From Gammaproteobacteria bacterium (GTDB lineage Bacteria; Pseudomonadota; Gammaproteobacteria; Pseudomonadales; Azotimanducaceae), in assembly GCA_003247835.1 (NCBI GenBank), contig QJYB01000061.1, forward strand, positions 62,001-126,000: 64,000 bases of DNA, written 5' to 3'. Made by a program: the position numbers and the translations under genes. The number at the start of each line of letters is the position of its first letter. Within the stretch, counting starts at the first letter, position 1. The notes under the pieces were generated by a model. It saw only the letters and a list, made by a program, of their open reading frames with translations, was not told where the DNA came from and did no database searches. Positions 28,000 to 37,958 of the stretch are shown in pieces.

Positions 28000-28857
28000 A
28001 TGCGCATCGGCACCATACAGGGACTCTTTCGCTATCCGGTGAAGAGCATGGGCGGCGAAGCGCTCACCGCATTGGACATCGGGCCGAACGGCGTGCCCGG
28101 CGATCGGGCCTGGGCCGTTCGTGACGAAACCCTCGGCGGCATCCGTGGCGGCAAGCGGTTTCCGGAGCTCATGCAGTGCACCGCCCGCTACCCGGCCGAC
28201 CCGCCATCGACGGGCTCCGCGCCCGCCGAGGTCACCCTGCCCGACGGCACGAGTCTTTCGATCGGCGACCTGGACGCACCACAACGACTGAGCCGCCTGA
28301 TCGGCAGTCCCGTCACCGTCTGGCCGCTGCTGCCCGCGGAGAATCTCGACCACTACCGCCGCGGCGCGCCGGTGCTCGAAGACATGGAGGCGGAGTTCCG
28401 GCGCATGTTCGGCCGCACGGCGGAAGAGCCGCTGCCCGACGTCTCCCTCTTTCCCGAGTTCCTCGCCGAGTTCGAGTCCCCGCCCGGCACCTACTTCGAT
28501 GCGTTCCCCGTACTCCTCATGACCACCGAGTCGCTGGCCCATCTGCAGCGCCGGGCACCGGAGCGGGCTTTCGACGTACGCCGCTTCCGTCCCAACGTGC
28601 TCATCGAAACCGGCTCCGATGCACCCTTTCCGGAGCGGGACTGGGTCGGCCGCTCGGTCAGGCTCGGCACGGCCGAGCTGGCAGTGACGCTCGACTGTCC
28701 GCGTTGCGTGATGACCACACACGGATTCGACGATCTGCCCAAGGATCCAGCCATCATGCGCGCCCTGGTCCGGGAGTGCGGTGGCGAGTTGGGTGTGTAC
28801 GCCACGGTGACCACTCCGGGTCACGTGCAGGCGGGCGATGAGGTCACGCTTATCTGA
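28000..28857 (+). CDS. MOSC domain protein with N-terminal MOSC beta-barrel
   Basis: GLFRYPVKSMGGEALTALDIGPNGVPGDRAWAVRDE; FRPNVLIETG; LDCPRCVMTTHG. Confidence 0.88.
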   Translation: MRIGTIQGLFRYPVKSMGGEALTALDIGPNGVPGDRAWAVRDETLGGIRGGKRFPELMQCTARYPADPPSTGSAPAEVTLPDGTSLSIGDLDAPQRLSRLIGSPVTVWPLLPAENLDHYRRGAPVLEDMEAEFRRMFGRTAEEPLPDVSLFPEFLAEFESPPGTYFDAFPVLLMTTESLAHLQRRAPERAFDVRRFRPNVLIETGSDAPFPERDWVGRSVRLGTAELAVTLDCPRCVMTTHGFDDLPKDPAIMRALVRECGGELGVYATVTTPGHVQAGDEVTLI

Positions 28858-28871
28858 AGCGGAGCATCGGG

Positions 28872-29504
28872 ATGCACGTCACCTCCATCAATCTGGGTAA
28901 GCCCACCCGACTTTCCGGCAAGAGCTTTTCCGGGGAAACGGGCATCTTCAAGACGCCGGTCACGGGGTCGGTGCGGGTCGAAACCCTGGGCCTGCCCGGC
29001 GACGCCGTGCTCAACGAAAGGCACCACGGCGGCCCCGACCAGGCCATCTACGTCTACGCGTCCGAAGACTACGACTGGTGGTCGGTCAGTCTCGGACGGC
29101 CCGTGGCGGCAGGCACGTTTGGCGAAAACCTGACCATCTCCGGTCTGCCGGGATCGGATCTGGCCATCGGCACACGGCTTGCCTTCAATGAGGTGCTGCT
29201 GGAGGTGACGGCGCCCCGCATCCCCTGCAACACGCTTGCAGAGCGCATGAACGATGCAACGTTCGCCAGATTGTTCATGCGCGCGGAACGGCCCGGGTTT
29301 TACTGCCGGGTGCTGAATCCCGGCACCATGGCCGTCGGCGAGCCTTTTTCGCTGAACGCCGCTGCAGCGAGCGACGTCACCGTGCTTTCCCTGTTCCGGG
29401 CGGCCGGTCGCAAGCTCGAACAGGCCGAGCTCGAGTGGTTTCTGGCTGCACCCATCGACGAGCGGACGCGCCGCAAGTTCGAGGAGCGTCTCGGCGATCT
29501 CTAG
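28872..29504 (+). CDS. MOSC domain protein (YiiM-like)
   Basis: GLPGDAVLNERHHGGPDQAIYVYASEDYDWWSVSLGRPVAAGTFGENLTISGLPGSDLAIGTRL; APRIPCNTLAERM. Confidence 0.88.
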   Translation: MHVTSINLGKPTRLSGKSFSGETGIFKTPVTGSVRVETLGLPGDAVLNERHHGGPDQAIYVYASEDYDWWSVSLGRPVAAGTFGENLTISGLPGSDLAIGTRLAFNEVLLEVTAPRIPCNTLAERMNDATFARLFMRAERPGFYCRVLNPGTMAVGEPFSLNAAAASDVTVLSLFRAAGRKLEQAELEWFLAAPIDERTRRKFEERLGDL

Positions 29505-30076
29505 AGCATCAGCCGGACGATGGGGCGGGCCGGTTTGCGCCGCGCAATCACCTGGTAACCGGCACGTTCGAACTGGGCAAGCGTCCCCCGCCAGACCTGA
29601 TCCGCCGGTCTTCGCCCCTCACCGGTGTCGCTGGGATAGGCTTCCAGGCACTTCGCCCCCTTGCCGCGGGCGAACCGTACCGTCGCGGCCAGCAGCGCGT
29701 CCGCCACGCCCCGACCACGCTCCCCTCGTGCGACGTAGAAACAGGACACGCTGAACACGCCGTCCACATCGTCCACGGGTTTGTGAATCGGACTGCGCAT
29801 GACCCGCCCGTATTCCTCCCGCGGCGCTACGGCAACCCAGCCCACCGGATCCTCTCCGCGATAGGCGAGCAGTCCCGGCTCGCTGCCACCCTTGACGATG
29901 CGCCGGAACGCCTGACGGTTTGCCGTACCGCCGCCCCGACACCCGCTCTCGAAGTCCTTCGATCCAAGACGCAGGAACATGCACCAGCAGCCACTGTATG
30001 CGCCGTTGGGGCCGAACAGGGCTTCCAGATCCGGCCAGCGCTCCGCTGTCAGCGGATGGATGCTCAACCGGCTCAT
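29501..30076 (-). CDS. GNAT family N-acetyltransferase
   Basis: GWVAVAPREEYGRVMRSP...VSCFYVARGERGRGVADALLAATVRFARGKGAKCLEAYP. Confidence 0.85.
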   Translation of the reverse strand: MSRLSIHPLTAERWPDLEALFGPNGAYSGCWCMFLRLGSKDFESGCRGGGTANRQAFRRIVKGGSEPGLLAYRGEDPVGWVAVAPREEYGRVMRSPIHKPVDDVDGVFSVSCFYVARGERGRGVADALLAATVRFARGKGAKCLEAYPSDTGEGRRPADQVWRGTLAQFERAGYQVIARRKPARPIVRLML

Positions 30077-30492
30077 GCAGGAGATCTCCCTGACGGTCGC
30101 GGACGTTCCGGCGGTCCCTTGAGCTCGACGCGGTTGCCGTCGGGATCCCGTATGTAGACCGCCGGGCCGTAGCCGTCCGCGCCGAGCAGCAGCTGCTCAG
30201 GTGTTTCCACCTCGATGCTCTGCTCGCGGCAGAACCGCAGGATGCGTTCACGATCCCAGGGTTCCACACGCAGTGCGAAGTGGTCCAGGTTTCTGTCCGA
30301 AGGAGCGCTGTCCAGACCGATGATATCGATCATGGATTCCCCGGCGCCGAGCTGAACCATATTCATGCTCTCCACCTCGCGGATCACCGTGCATCCAAGA
30401 TCACGATAGAAGCCGACAAGACGATCCACGTCACCGGTGCGCAGCACCAGATGATCGAGCCTCGCCAGCGAAAAGGGGGCTGTTGCCGTCAT
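30073..30492 (-). CDS. VOC family protein
   Basis: RLDHLVLRTGDVDRLVGFYRDLGC...DHFALRVEPWD...AVYIRDPDGNRVELKG. Confidence 0.88.
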   Translation of the reverse strand: MTATAPFSLARLDHLVLRTGDVDRLVGFYRDLGCTVIREVESMNMVQLGAGESMIDIIGLDSAPSDRNLDHFALRVEPWDRERILRFCREQSIEVETPEQLLLGADGYGPAVYIRDPDGNRVELKGPPERPRPSGRSPA

Positions 30493-30503
30493 CGTTCATC
30501 TCC

Positions 30504-32123
30504 TCATCGCATCCGTTCGAGCATCACCGACTTGGTCGCCAGCCGCTCGATGAAGCGCGCGTCGTGCTCGACGAAGATCAGCGTCGCCGTCGACGCAACC
30601 AGCGCCTCCTCGATCCGCTCCCGGGTGTCCACGTCCACGTAGTTGAGCGGCTCGTCCCAGAGCAGCAGGTGCGCCGACTCGCCGATTGACCTGGCCAGCT
30701 CCACCTTCTTCAGCTGTCCCTGGGACAGCTGTTCCAGCGGCTGGTCGAGTACCGTTCCCCGCACACCCAACGCCGCCATTATCTGTCGGAATGCCCCTTC
30801 GTCCAGGTGCGCGTCATCCAGATGGGCACGCAGGCGGCCGCGGCGCCAGCGGGGCTGCTGGCAGACTCTGGAGACCTGCAGACGTTTCGGCAGCTCGAGC
30901 TCCCCGGCCAGTGGCACATCACGTCCGGCCATGGCATCGAGCAGGCTCGTCTTGCCGGCACCGTTGGGTCCGAGAATGGCTACACGCTCCCCGGGCCGCA
31001 CATCGAAGGACACCGGCGCGAACAGCGGCGTCTCCCGCACCACACTGAGCTTCGTCGCCCGAATCAGCGGACGATCACGAGACAGTGGCGTGTGCGGTTC
31101 CGCGAGCTTGAGCTCGTACACCTTCTCAACATCCTTCAGCGTTTCCCGACGATCTGCGGCTCTACGCTCGGCACGTTGCTCGGCCGCCAGCGCCCGCTTC
31201 ATCTGCCGGGCGGCCTGGGCGCCAACGAAGCCGCGGTCACTGACCCGCTCACTCGGTAACCGCCGGTGACCACCGGCCGTCTTGTCTGCTTCCCGGGCGA
31301 GCGCACCGGCGCGCCGTGCCTCCGCCGCGATCTCGAGCCGCCGGATGTCCTTCTTCAGATGCTCATTCGCCCGCGCCTGTGCGGCGAGCCGCGCTGCCAT
31401 GGATTCGCGCCAGTCGGAGTAGCGGAGCCGGTGGTGCTCCACCGAATCCTGATTCAACGCCACCAGATGCTCGGCCGCCGCGTCGAGGAGCGCACGGTCA
31501 TGAGACACGATCAGAAACCCGGTCTTGGCATTCAGATACTCAGCCAGCTGTTGGCGTCCTGCCAGATCCAGATGATTGGTGGGTTCATCGATCAGCGGAA
31601 AAGCCGCCGGTGCGGCGAACAGCCCGGCCAGCAGCGATCTTGTCTGCTCACCGCCGGAGAGAGAGATCATGGGCCGCAGTCTGTCCCGGTCCGAGAGACC
31701 CACGGCGTCGAGCTCCCGGTCGAGCCGGGCGTCGATCTCGTAACCACCGAGGGCACGATACTCCACCTCGAGTGCCCCGTAGCGGGCGAGCGCCGGCTCG
31801 TCACCCCGGGCAAGCAGCTGCTCGATCTCCGTTTCGAGGCGATCGAAAGGCCCGGCCATCTGCCGGGCCGCCTGCCGTGCCGCCATCGCGCTTACCGAGA
31901 CCGGTTCCGAGAAGAGCATGCACGAAACCGGCCGCTCGATCTCGCCGGTATCCGGCGCGAGCCGGCCGGCGAGCAGCTTCAGCAGCGTGGTCTTGCCCCG
32001 ACCGTTGCCACCCACCAGCGCCGTGCGCCAGCCGGTGTCGATGATCAGATTGAGATGCGTGAATACTTCTCGTTCACCGCCGGGATAGGCAAACGACAGA
32101 TTGCGGCAGATGAGATTGGGCAC
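30504..32123 (-). CDS. ABC-F family ATPase, Lsa-like
   Basis: Two NBDs; Walker A GGNGRGKTT and GPNGAGKT; LSGGEQTRSLLAGLF; interdomain ANEHLKKDIRRLEIAAEARRAGALAREADKTAGGHRRLPSERVSDRGFVGAQAARQMKRA resembles Lsa-type; GTG start with GGAGAA RBS. Confidence 0.85.
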   Translation of the reverse strand: MPNLICRNLSFAYPGGEREVFTHLNLIIDTGWRTALVGGNGRGKTTLLKLLAGRLAPDTGEIERPVSCMLFSEPVSVSAMAARQAARQMAGPFDRLETEIEQLLARGDEPALARYGALEVEYRALGGYEIDARLDRELDAVGLSDRDRLRPMISLSGGEQTRSLLAGLFAAPAAFPLIDEPTNHLDLAGRQQLAEYLNAKTGFLIVSHDRALLDAAAEHLVALNQDSVEHHRLRYSDWRESMAARLAAQARANEHLKKDIRRLEIAAEARRAGALAREADKTAGGHRRLPSERVSDRGFVGAQAARQMKRALAAEQRAERRAADRRETLKDVEKVYELKLAEPHTPLSRDRPLIRATKLSVVRETPLFAPVSFDVRPGERVAILGPNGAGKTSLLDAMAGRDVPLAGELELPKRLQVSRVCQQPRWRRGRLRAHLDDAHLDEGAFRQIMAALGVRGTVLDQPLEQLSQGQLKKVELARSIGESAHLLLWDEPLNYVDVDTRERIEEALVASTATLIFVEHDARFIERLATKSVMLERMR

Positions 32124-32306
32124 AACGTTCTCCGGAACAGATGGGGATCACACCACGTCCATCGATCGAACCATCGATGTGGTGATGCATCGCCTGCAGA
32201 GATCTGTCGGATCAGTTACGCAACGGCCTGTCCTCCATGGGTACCCGCGGAATTCTAGTCACATCGCGCCGGGCAGACCAGAACGCGACTCCCTCTAACG
32301 TTCGCT

Positions 32307-33311
32307 ATGATCGCCATCGATACGTTTATACGAGGCTCCCCAGTGGACTTTCTGGTGATCGCGCTCGGCCTGGTCGTGCTGATCGGCAGCGCCATTCTGC
32401 TGATCCGTGGCGCTTCAGCCATTGCGCTCCGGCTCGGTGTCTCCGAGATGGTCGTGGGCTTGACCATCGTCGCCTTCGGGACGTCCATGCCGGAGCTCGT
32501 GGTGAGCACTTCCGCCAGTCTCGACGGACACCCCGACCTGGCCATCTCCAACGTACTCGGCAGCAATATCGTCAACGTGCTCGGCATCCTCGGTATCGCC
32601 GCCCTGATCCGCACACTGCCGGTAGGCAGCGCCACCGTTCTGTCGGAGATTCCTTTTTCGCTCACCGCCGCGCTGCTGGTGGGATTTCTCGCCAATGCGG
32701 CGCTGTTCTCCGACCATACCGCCCTCGAGATCAGCCGCACGGACGGCATCATCCTGCTGTTCTTCTTCGCGCTGTTCATGGGCTATGTCTACGTCGTCGC
32801 GAAAACCGACTCCACCAGGTCCTCGAGCCCGGGCGGGCAGCCGCCTTCTCCCGGTCGGGGACTGCTGCGCGCAGTCGTGTTCGTTGTGCTGGGACTCATC
32901 GGACTCTTCGCCGGTGGAGCGCTGGTGGTCGAAAGCGCGGTGGAAATCGCTACCCGCATGGGTGTCAGCGAGGCGCTGATCGGCCTGACCATCGTCGGTG
33001 TTGGCACCTCTCTGCCGGAGCTCTCGGCCTCGGCGGTGGCGGCCTATCGGGGCAACACGGACATGGCCGTGGGCAACGTCATCGGCTCCAACATCTTCAA
33101 CCTGCTCTGGATCCTCGGCTGCTCTTCGCTGATCACGGAGCTGCCGTTCAACGTGCTCAGCAACTACGATCTCGCCATGGTGGTTTTCGCAACGGCACTC
33201 GTACTGGTCGCCATCGCCGCCGGCCGAACAGCCTGCATACATCGACTGCACGGCGTGCTGTTCCTCGCCGTTTACGCGGGTTATCTCATCTACGTCATCA
33301 ATCGAGGTTAA
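32307..33311 (+). CDS. Calcium/sodium antiporter (CaCA family, YrbG-like)
   Basis: Two alpha repeats: GLTIVAFGTSMPELVVSTSAS...NVLGSNIVN and GLTIVGVGTSLPELSASAVAA...NVIGSNIFN. Confidence 0.93.
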   Translation: MIAIDTFIRGSPVDFLVIALGLVVLIGSAILLIRGASAIALRLGVSEMVVGLTIVAFGTSMPELVVSTSASLDGHPDLAISNVLGSNIVNVLGILGIAALIRTLPVGSATVLSEIPFSLTAALLVGFLANAALFSDHTALEISRTDGIILLFFFALFMGYVYVVAKTDSTRSSSPGGQPPSPGRGLLRAVVFVVLGLIGLFAGGALVVESAVEIATRMGVSEALIGLTIVGVGTSLPELSASAVAAYRGNTDMAVGNVIGSNIFNLLWILGCSSLITELPFNVLSNYDLAMVVFATALVLVAIAAGRTACIHRLHGVLFLAVYAGYLIYVINRG

Positions 33312-33332
33312 ACGTCGGCTCGGACTGTGCTT

Positions 33333-34106
33333 TCAATAGTCCGCGTCGATCCCCACAGGGCAGTGATCGGAACCGGTGACGTCCGGCCAGATGAAGGCAT
33401 CCCGGACCCGTTTCGCCGCCGAGGGTGAGGCGAGCACATAGTCGATGCGCCAGCCCACGTTGTTTTCCCGCGCACCGCCGAACTGCCGCCACCAGGTGTA
33501 GTGGCCCGGCTCGTCCCGATGCTGGCGGCGAAACACGTCCACCCAGCCGGCCGACAGCCAGCGACGCATCTCTTCGCGCTCCTCCGGCAGGAAGCCGCTG
33601 CTTTTCTGGTTGGTCTTCGGTCGCGCCAGGTCGATCTCCTCCACCGCAGTGTTGTAGTCCCCGGTCACGAAGACCGGACCGCGGCGGCGCAGCTGCTCCA
33701 CCCGATCGAACACGGCACGGTAGAAGTCGAGCTTGTAAGGCACCCGGCTGTTGTCCCGCTCCTTGCCGCTGCCTTTCGGGAAATAGACGCTGGCTACTGC
33801 GAGCCTGCCGAAGTGAGCGATCAGGAGCCGGCCTTCGAGATCGAAGTGCGGATCGCCAAGCGACGTCTCGACCTTCTCCGGCGCGGTCCGGCTGTAGATG
33901 GCCACCCCGCTGTAGCCCGGACGCTCCGCCACCGAAAATGCCGTATGCCAGCCCGTCGGCTCGCGAACGTCGTCCGGCAGCTGCTCCGGAAAAGCACGCA
34001 CCTCCTGCAGCGTCATCACATCCGCTTTCGACCGCTCGAGCACGTCGAGGAATCCTTTCTTCGCGCAGGCCCGCAGGCCGTTCACGTTCCAGCTCACGAT
34101 CCGCAT
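33333..34106 (-). CDS. xth: Exodeoxyribonuclease III family protein (copy 1)
   Basis: MRIVSWNVNGLRACAKKGFLDVLERSKADVMTLQEVRA; GDYNTA; GWRIDYVLAS; SDHCPVGIDAD. Confidence 0.92.
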   Translation of the reverse strand: MRIVSWNVNGLRACAKKGFLDVLERSKADVMTLQEVRAFPEQLPDDVREPTGWHTAFSVAERPGYSGVAIYSRTAPEKVETSLGDPHFDLEGRLLIAHFGRLAVASVYFPKGSGKERDNSRVPYKLDFYRAVFDRVEQLRRRGPVFVTGDYNTAVEEIDLARPKTNQKSSGFLPEEREEMRRWLSAGWVDVFRRQHRDEPGHYTWWRQFGGARENNVGWRIDYVLASPSAAKRVRDAFIWPDVTGSDHCPVGIDADY

Positions 34107-34110
34107 GCTG

Positions 34111-34872
34111 TCATCCTTGTTCCCGCCGTGCCACGACGAAGAGGTAGCCATAGTGCGCTGACCAGCGGCGGTAGTAGTCCACTTCCTGCTGATGATTTTC
34201 GATAGCCGCAAGCGCGAGCGGATCAGACCGGTAGTGCTCGCGAAGCACGACCAGCCGCCGTTCCATCGGCTCGTAGTAGTCGGACCACCACGCCGCCTCC
34301 GGCAGCACGAAGTGCTCGACGACCTCGAACCCGCTCCCGCGCACGCTCTCGAGGCAGTCTTCGACTCCGCCCATCTTCGGATACGCCTCGTGCCACCAGC
34401 GATACAGTTCTTCCGGAGGCGAGTCGGTGAGCCAGACCGCTTCCGTGAAACCGATCCAGCCTCCAGGCTTCAACAGGTCGCGCCACGCAGCGAGCGCCTC
34501 CCGCACCCCCATGATGTAGATGGCGCCTTCGCACCAGAGCAGATCGAAGCTCTGGTCCGTGAAGTGGAGCCGGCGCATGTCCCCCACCTCGGTAACCACC
34601 CGATCAGCGAGACCGGCTGCCTGCAACCGCTGCGTCGTCACGGCAACGAAGCGCTCCTGGGCATCCAGGGCGGTGATCCGTGCCCCGGGCAGCAGGCGGG
34701 CCAGATCCAGGGTCTGTGTACCCGGTCCGCAGCCGATGTCGAGCACCGACGGTTCATCGGGCAGCACCACCGAAGTCAGCGCCCGGGCCGTGCAATCCCG
34801 ACTGCCCGGCGCTTCGCGCGGCAGGTCGGTGTGCACCTCGCGGAACACCCGCCGGGCGACGTCCGTCGGCAC
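34111..34872 (-). CDS. Class I SAM-dependent methyltransferase
   Basis: VLDIGCGPGTQTLDLARLLPGARITALDAQ; start taken as GTG (VPTDVARRV) just after upstream stop. Confidence 0.88.
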   Translation of the reverse strand: MPTDVARRVFREVHTDLPREAPGSRDCTARALTSVVLPDEPSVLDIGCGPGTQTLDLARLLPGARITALDAQERFVAVTTQRLQAAGLADRVVTEVGDMRRLHFTDQSFDLLWCEGAIYIMGVREALAAWRDLLKPGGWIGFTEAVWLTDSPPEELYRWWHEAYPKMGGVEDCLESVRGSGFEVVEHFVLPEAAWWSDYYEPMERRLVVLREHYRSDPLALAAIENHQQEVDYYRRWSAHYGYLFVVARREQG

Positions 34873-34877
34873 GGTCC

Positions 34878-35729
34878 TCAGGCCGCCAGTTCCCGCGCCC
34901 GACGTTCCCCCCGACGCGCGTGTCGACCGGCGCGTAACCGGTCCGGCATGAAGGGCAGGGTTTCCCTGAGCGAGCGACGCAGCAGCCGCCATGCGAACTG
35001 GCGCCGGGTGCTCCAGCGCAGCCCGTAAAGCTCGCGGACCGGCGCGGGCAGCAGGGCCGCCGTCGCCACAGACAGCGCATCACCCGCGATGCGCGGAAAC
35101 CAGGAGATAGGCGGATGGATGACATGCTCGGCCAGCGTCCGCACCGTCGGTGTCACTGCCAGCACGTCCGAGTGAAGCATCTCCTCGAAGTACGCATCGA
35201 ACGCCTGGGCGTCTACCGGCAGGTCGTCGGTCGTGAGCCCCAGCACGCCGGCAACTACCTTCGACTCCTCGTAGTAGGCGGCCCGTTCTTCCCGGTCCAG
35301 CACCGGCAGAAACTGCTCATAGGTGGTCAGCGCGGTGACGAGCAGCGTCGCGTGCACCCACAGCAGCAGGGCCGGATCGCTGGCCCGGTAAGGCGTGCCG
35401 GCGGGAAACCGTGGCGTTCCTTCGCTGAGCGTGCCCCGCACCTGTGCATGCACACGCTTGACCTGGAGCGCCGCCGCCCGGGCGGTATCCGCATCCTCGT
35501 AGAGGATGTCCTGCATCGTGCGGATAGTCCGGTACAGGCGCCGGATCGGCTCTTCGCGGAATCCGCTGTGGTCCGCGACACCGGCGGCGACCAGCGGATG
35601 CGCCACCTGCAGTAGCAGCGCCGCGCCCCCACCGAGCAACAGGAACGACTCCCGGTTGACCCGCCAGTAGACGCCGTCCGGGCTGAGCAACGTTCCGCCA
35701 CCGTGCGTTTTGATGGGCAGTGTCCTCAT
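34878..35729 (-). CDS. Oxygenase MpaB family protein (DUF2236)
   Basis: GAALLLQVAHPLVAAGVADHSGFREEPIRRLYRTIRTM; RASDPALLLWVHATLL; DPALL/WVH pattern; start trimmed to MRTLPIKTHGGG. Confidence 0.85.
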   Translation of the reverse strand: MRTLPIKTHGGGTLLSPDGVYWRVNRESFLLLGGGAALLLQVAHPLVAAGVADHSGFREEPIRRLYRTIRTMQDILYEDADTARAAALQVKRVHAQVRGTLSEGTPRFPAGTPYRASDPALLLWVHATLLVTALTTYEQFLPVLDREERAAYYEESKVVAGVLGLTTDDLPVDAQAFDAYFEEMLHSDVLAVTPTVRTLAEHVIHPPISWFPRIAGDALSVATAALLPAPVRELYGLRWSTRRQFAWRLLRRSLRETLPFMPDRLRAGRHARRGERRARELAA

Positions 35730-35846
35730 CTCGTCTCTCCCTTGCGCTTCTAACCTAGCAGATCGCGACGGCGCCGGCACCGTCCCACGTGCGCAGCGGC
35801 TGTACCCGGGGTATAAAGGTTGCTGTCCAGGGAGAGGAACCGCGTC

Positions 35847-37076
35847 GTGAAGGGAGCTCACGCCCTCGCCTTCATCTTCGTCACCGCACTGCTCGATTCC
35901 ATTGGCTTCGGCATCATCATGCCCGTCCTGCCGCAGCTGATCATGACCATCACCGGCGAGGACATCTCCTCGGCCGCCCGCTACGGCGGCTGGCTGATGT
36001 TCGCCTACGCCGGCATGCAGTTCGTCCTGGCCCCCGTGATCGGCAACGTGTCCGACCGCTTTGGGCGCCGACCCGTGCTGCTGCTCTCTCTGGCCGTGCT
36101 CACCGTCGACTACCTGATCATGTGGTGGGCGCCGACCTTCGCCTGGCTGCTGATCGGCCGTCTCGTTGCCGGGGCTGCCGCCAGCACGTTCAGCACCTGC
36201 AACGCCTACATCGCCGACATCAGCGAGCCCGAGAAGCGCGCTCAGAACTTCGGCCTGATCGGAGCCGCCTTCGGCATGGGTTTCGTGTTCGGCCCCGTGA
36301 TCGGCGGATTCCTCGGCGAGTACGGACCGAGAATGCCGTTTCTCGCTGCAGCCGCCCTGTCGCTGACGAACTTCCTCTACGGCGCTTTCGTGCTGCCGGA
36401 GTCCCTGGCCAAGGAACAGCGCCGCCGCTTCGACTGGCGTCGGGCCAATCCCACGGGCACCCTCGCGGCGCTGCGTCGCTACCCCGTGGTGTTCGGCCTG
36501 ATCGGCGCCTACGTGCTGTTCATGCTGGGTCACCAGTCACTGCCGGCGGTGTGGAGCTTTTTCGCCATCGAGCGCCTGGACTGGTCGCCGCGGGAAATCG
36601 GCTACTCCCTCGGCGCCGTGGGGGTGAGCATGGTCTTCGTGCAGGCCGTGCTGCTCCGCTTCGCCGTACCCCGACTCGGTCCCCGCCGGGCCGCCATGCT
36701 CGGCTTTTCCTGCTCCCTGCTGTCCTTTCTAGGCTACGCCTTCGCGACCCAGGGCTGGATGATCTACGCCTTCCTGCTCGTCGGTGCGCTGCAGGGTTTC
36801 ATCTCTCCCTCCATGCAGGGAATCATGTCCGGTCAGGTTTCGGCCTCGGAGCAGGGCGAGCTGCAGGGTGGCCTCGCCAGCATGTCCTCACTCACCGCCA
36901 TCATCAGCCCACCGTTCATGACCCAGGTCTTCGCCCTGTTCACCGGGCCGTCGGCGCCCATCTACTTTGCAGGCGCACCCTGGCTCGCGGCTGCGGTTCT
37001 GACGCTGCTCTCCCTGGCTCTGTTCATGCGCGCCACCACGACGCTGGCCACACCGGCACCCAGCCGCAGCGGGTGA
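35847..37076 (+). CDS. MFS transporter, TCR/Tet-like
   Basis: [62 protein letters not shown] start with GGAGAGG RBS. Confidence 0.88.
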   Translation: MKGAHALAFIFVTALLDSIGFGIIMPVLPQLIMTITGEDISSAARYGGWLMFAYAGMQFVLAPVIGNVSDRFGRRPVLLLSLAVLTVDYLIMWWAPTFAWLLIGRLVAGAAASTFSTCNAYIADISEPEKRAQNFGLIGAAFGMGFVFGPVIGGFLGEYGPRMPFLAAAALSLTNFLYGAFVLPESLAKEQRRRFDWRRANPTGTLAALRRYPVVFGLIGAYVLFMLGHQSLPAVWSFFAIERLDWSPREIGYSLGAVGVSMVFVQAVLLRFAVPRLGPRRAAMLGFSCSLLSFLGYAFATQGWMIYAFLLVGALQGFISPSMQGIMSGQVSASEQGELQGGLASMSSLTAIISPPFMTQVFALFTGPSAPIYFAGAPWLAAAVLTLLSLALFMRATTTLATPAPSRSG

Positions 37077-37110
37077 CCACCGCTGCGGGTCATCGGTCAT
37101 ACTGCCCGTC

Positions 37111-37935
37111 ATGGATCTGATCGTCTTCGATCTGGACGGCACGCTGCTCGACGCATCGGCCACCATCTCGCCGTACACGCGGGAAACCCTCACTCGCCTG
37201 ACGGAACGCGGCATTCTCTACACGGTTGCCACGGGCCGGGCGCTCCACGCCGCCCGCGACATCCTGCAGGGCCACGGCTTCCGGCTGCCACAGGCGTACA
37301 AGAACGGCGTACTGATCTGGAATCCCACCGAGGAGGACTACACCCACCACAACTTCCTCACCCTGCCGGAGATTCAGCACGTGGTGGAAGCCGTGCTCGC
37401 CCGGGGTGTCACGCCCTTCCTGTTCACCCTGGAGCCTGGCAACCGCCACGCCATCTACCATCTGCCGCTGAAAACCGCGGCAGAGCGCGAGCTGGCCGAG
37501 GCGTTCCGGACCCGGCCCGACGTCTACGTGCTGCCCGCCGCCCGCATGCCGGCGGACGCAGAGATCACCAACGTCAGCGCGCTCGGCGCTGCTCTCGCCA
37601 TCGATGCGGTGGCGGACCTGATCCACGACGAGCCGGATCTGGTGGCCTACCACGGCCCTGCCATCGAGGGCGAGGAGCTGAAGTGGATCGACATTCACCA
37701 CAGACGCGCCAGCAAGGGCGGCGCGGTGGACGTGCTGCGCCAGGAGCTCAAGGCCGACCGGGTGGTGTGCTTCGGAGATTCCGACAATGATCTCAGCATG
37801 TTTGCCAGCGCCGACGAGGCCTATGCGCCTGTAAACGCCAGTGCCGAGGTGCGGGCCGCCGCAACGGCCGTGATCGGCCACCACGACGAGGACGGCATCG
37901 CCCGGTTCCTGAGAGATCGCTTCCACCTCGCCTGA
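37111..37935 (+). CDS. HAD-IIB family (Cof-like) hydrolase
   Basis: VFDLDGTLLDASATIS; TVATGRA; VCFGDSDNDLSMFASADEAYAPVNA. Confidence 0.92.
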   Translation: MDLIVFDLDGTLLDASATISPYTRETLTRLTERGILYTVATGRALHAARDILQGHGFRLPQAYKNGVLIWNPTEEDYTHHNFLTLPEIQHVVEAVLARGVTPFLFTLEPGNRHAIYHLPLKTAAERELAEAFRTRPDVYVLPAARMPADAEITNVSALGAALAIDAVADLIHDEPDLVAYHGPAIEGEELKWIDIHHRRASKGGAVDVLRQELKADRVVCFGDSDNDLSMFASADEAYAPVNASAEVRAAATAVIGHHDEDGIARFLRDRFHLA

Positions 37936-37958
37936 ACGGCGCTTAAGGGCTGCCGTCG

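Noticed and set aside
35730-36533. Upstream extension of the MpaB-like ORF
   Set aside because: Antisense to the MFS gene; the conserved protein starts at 35729.
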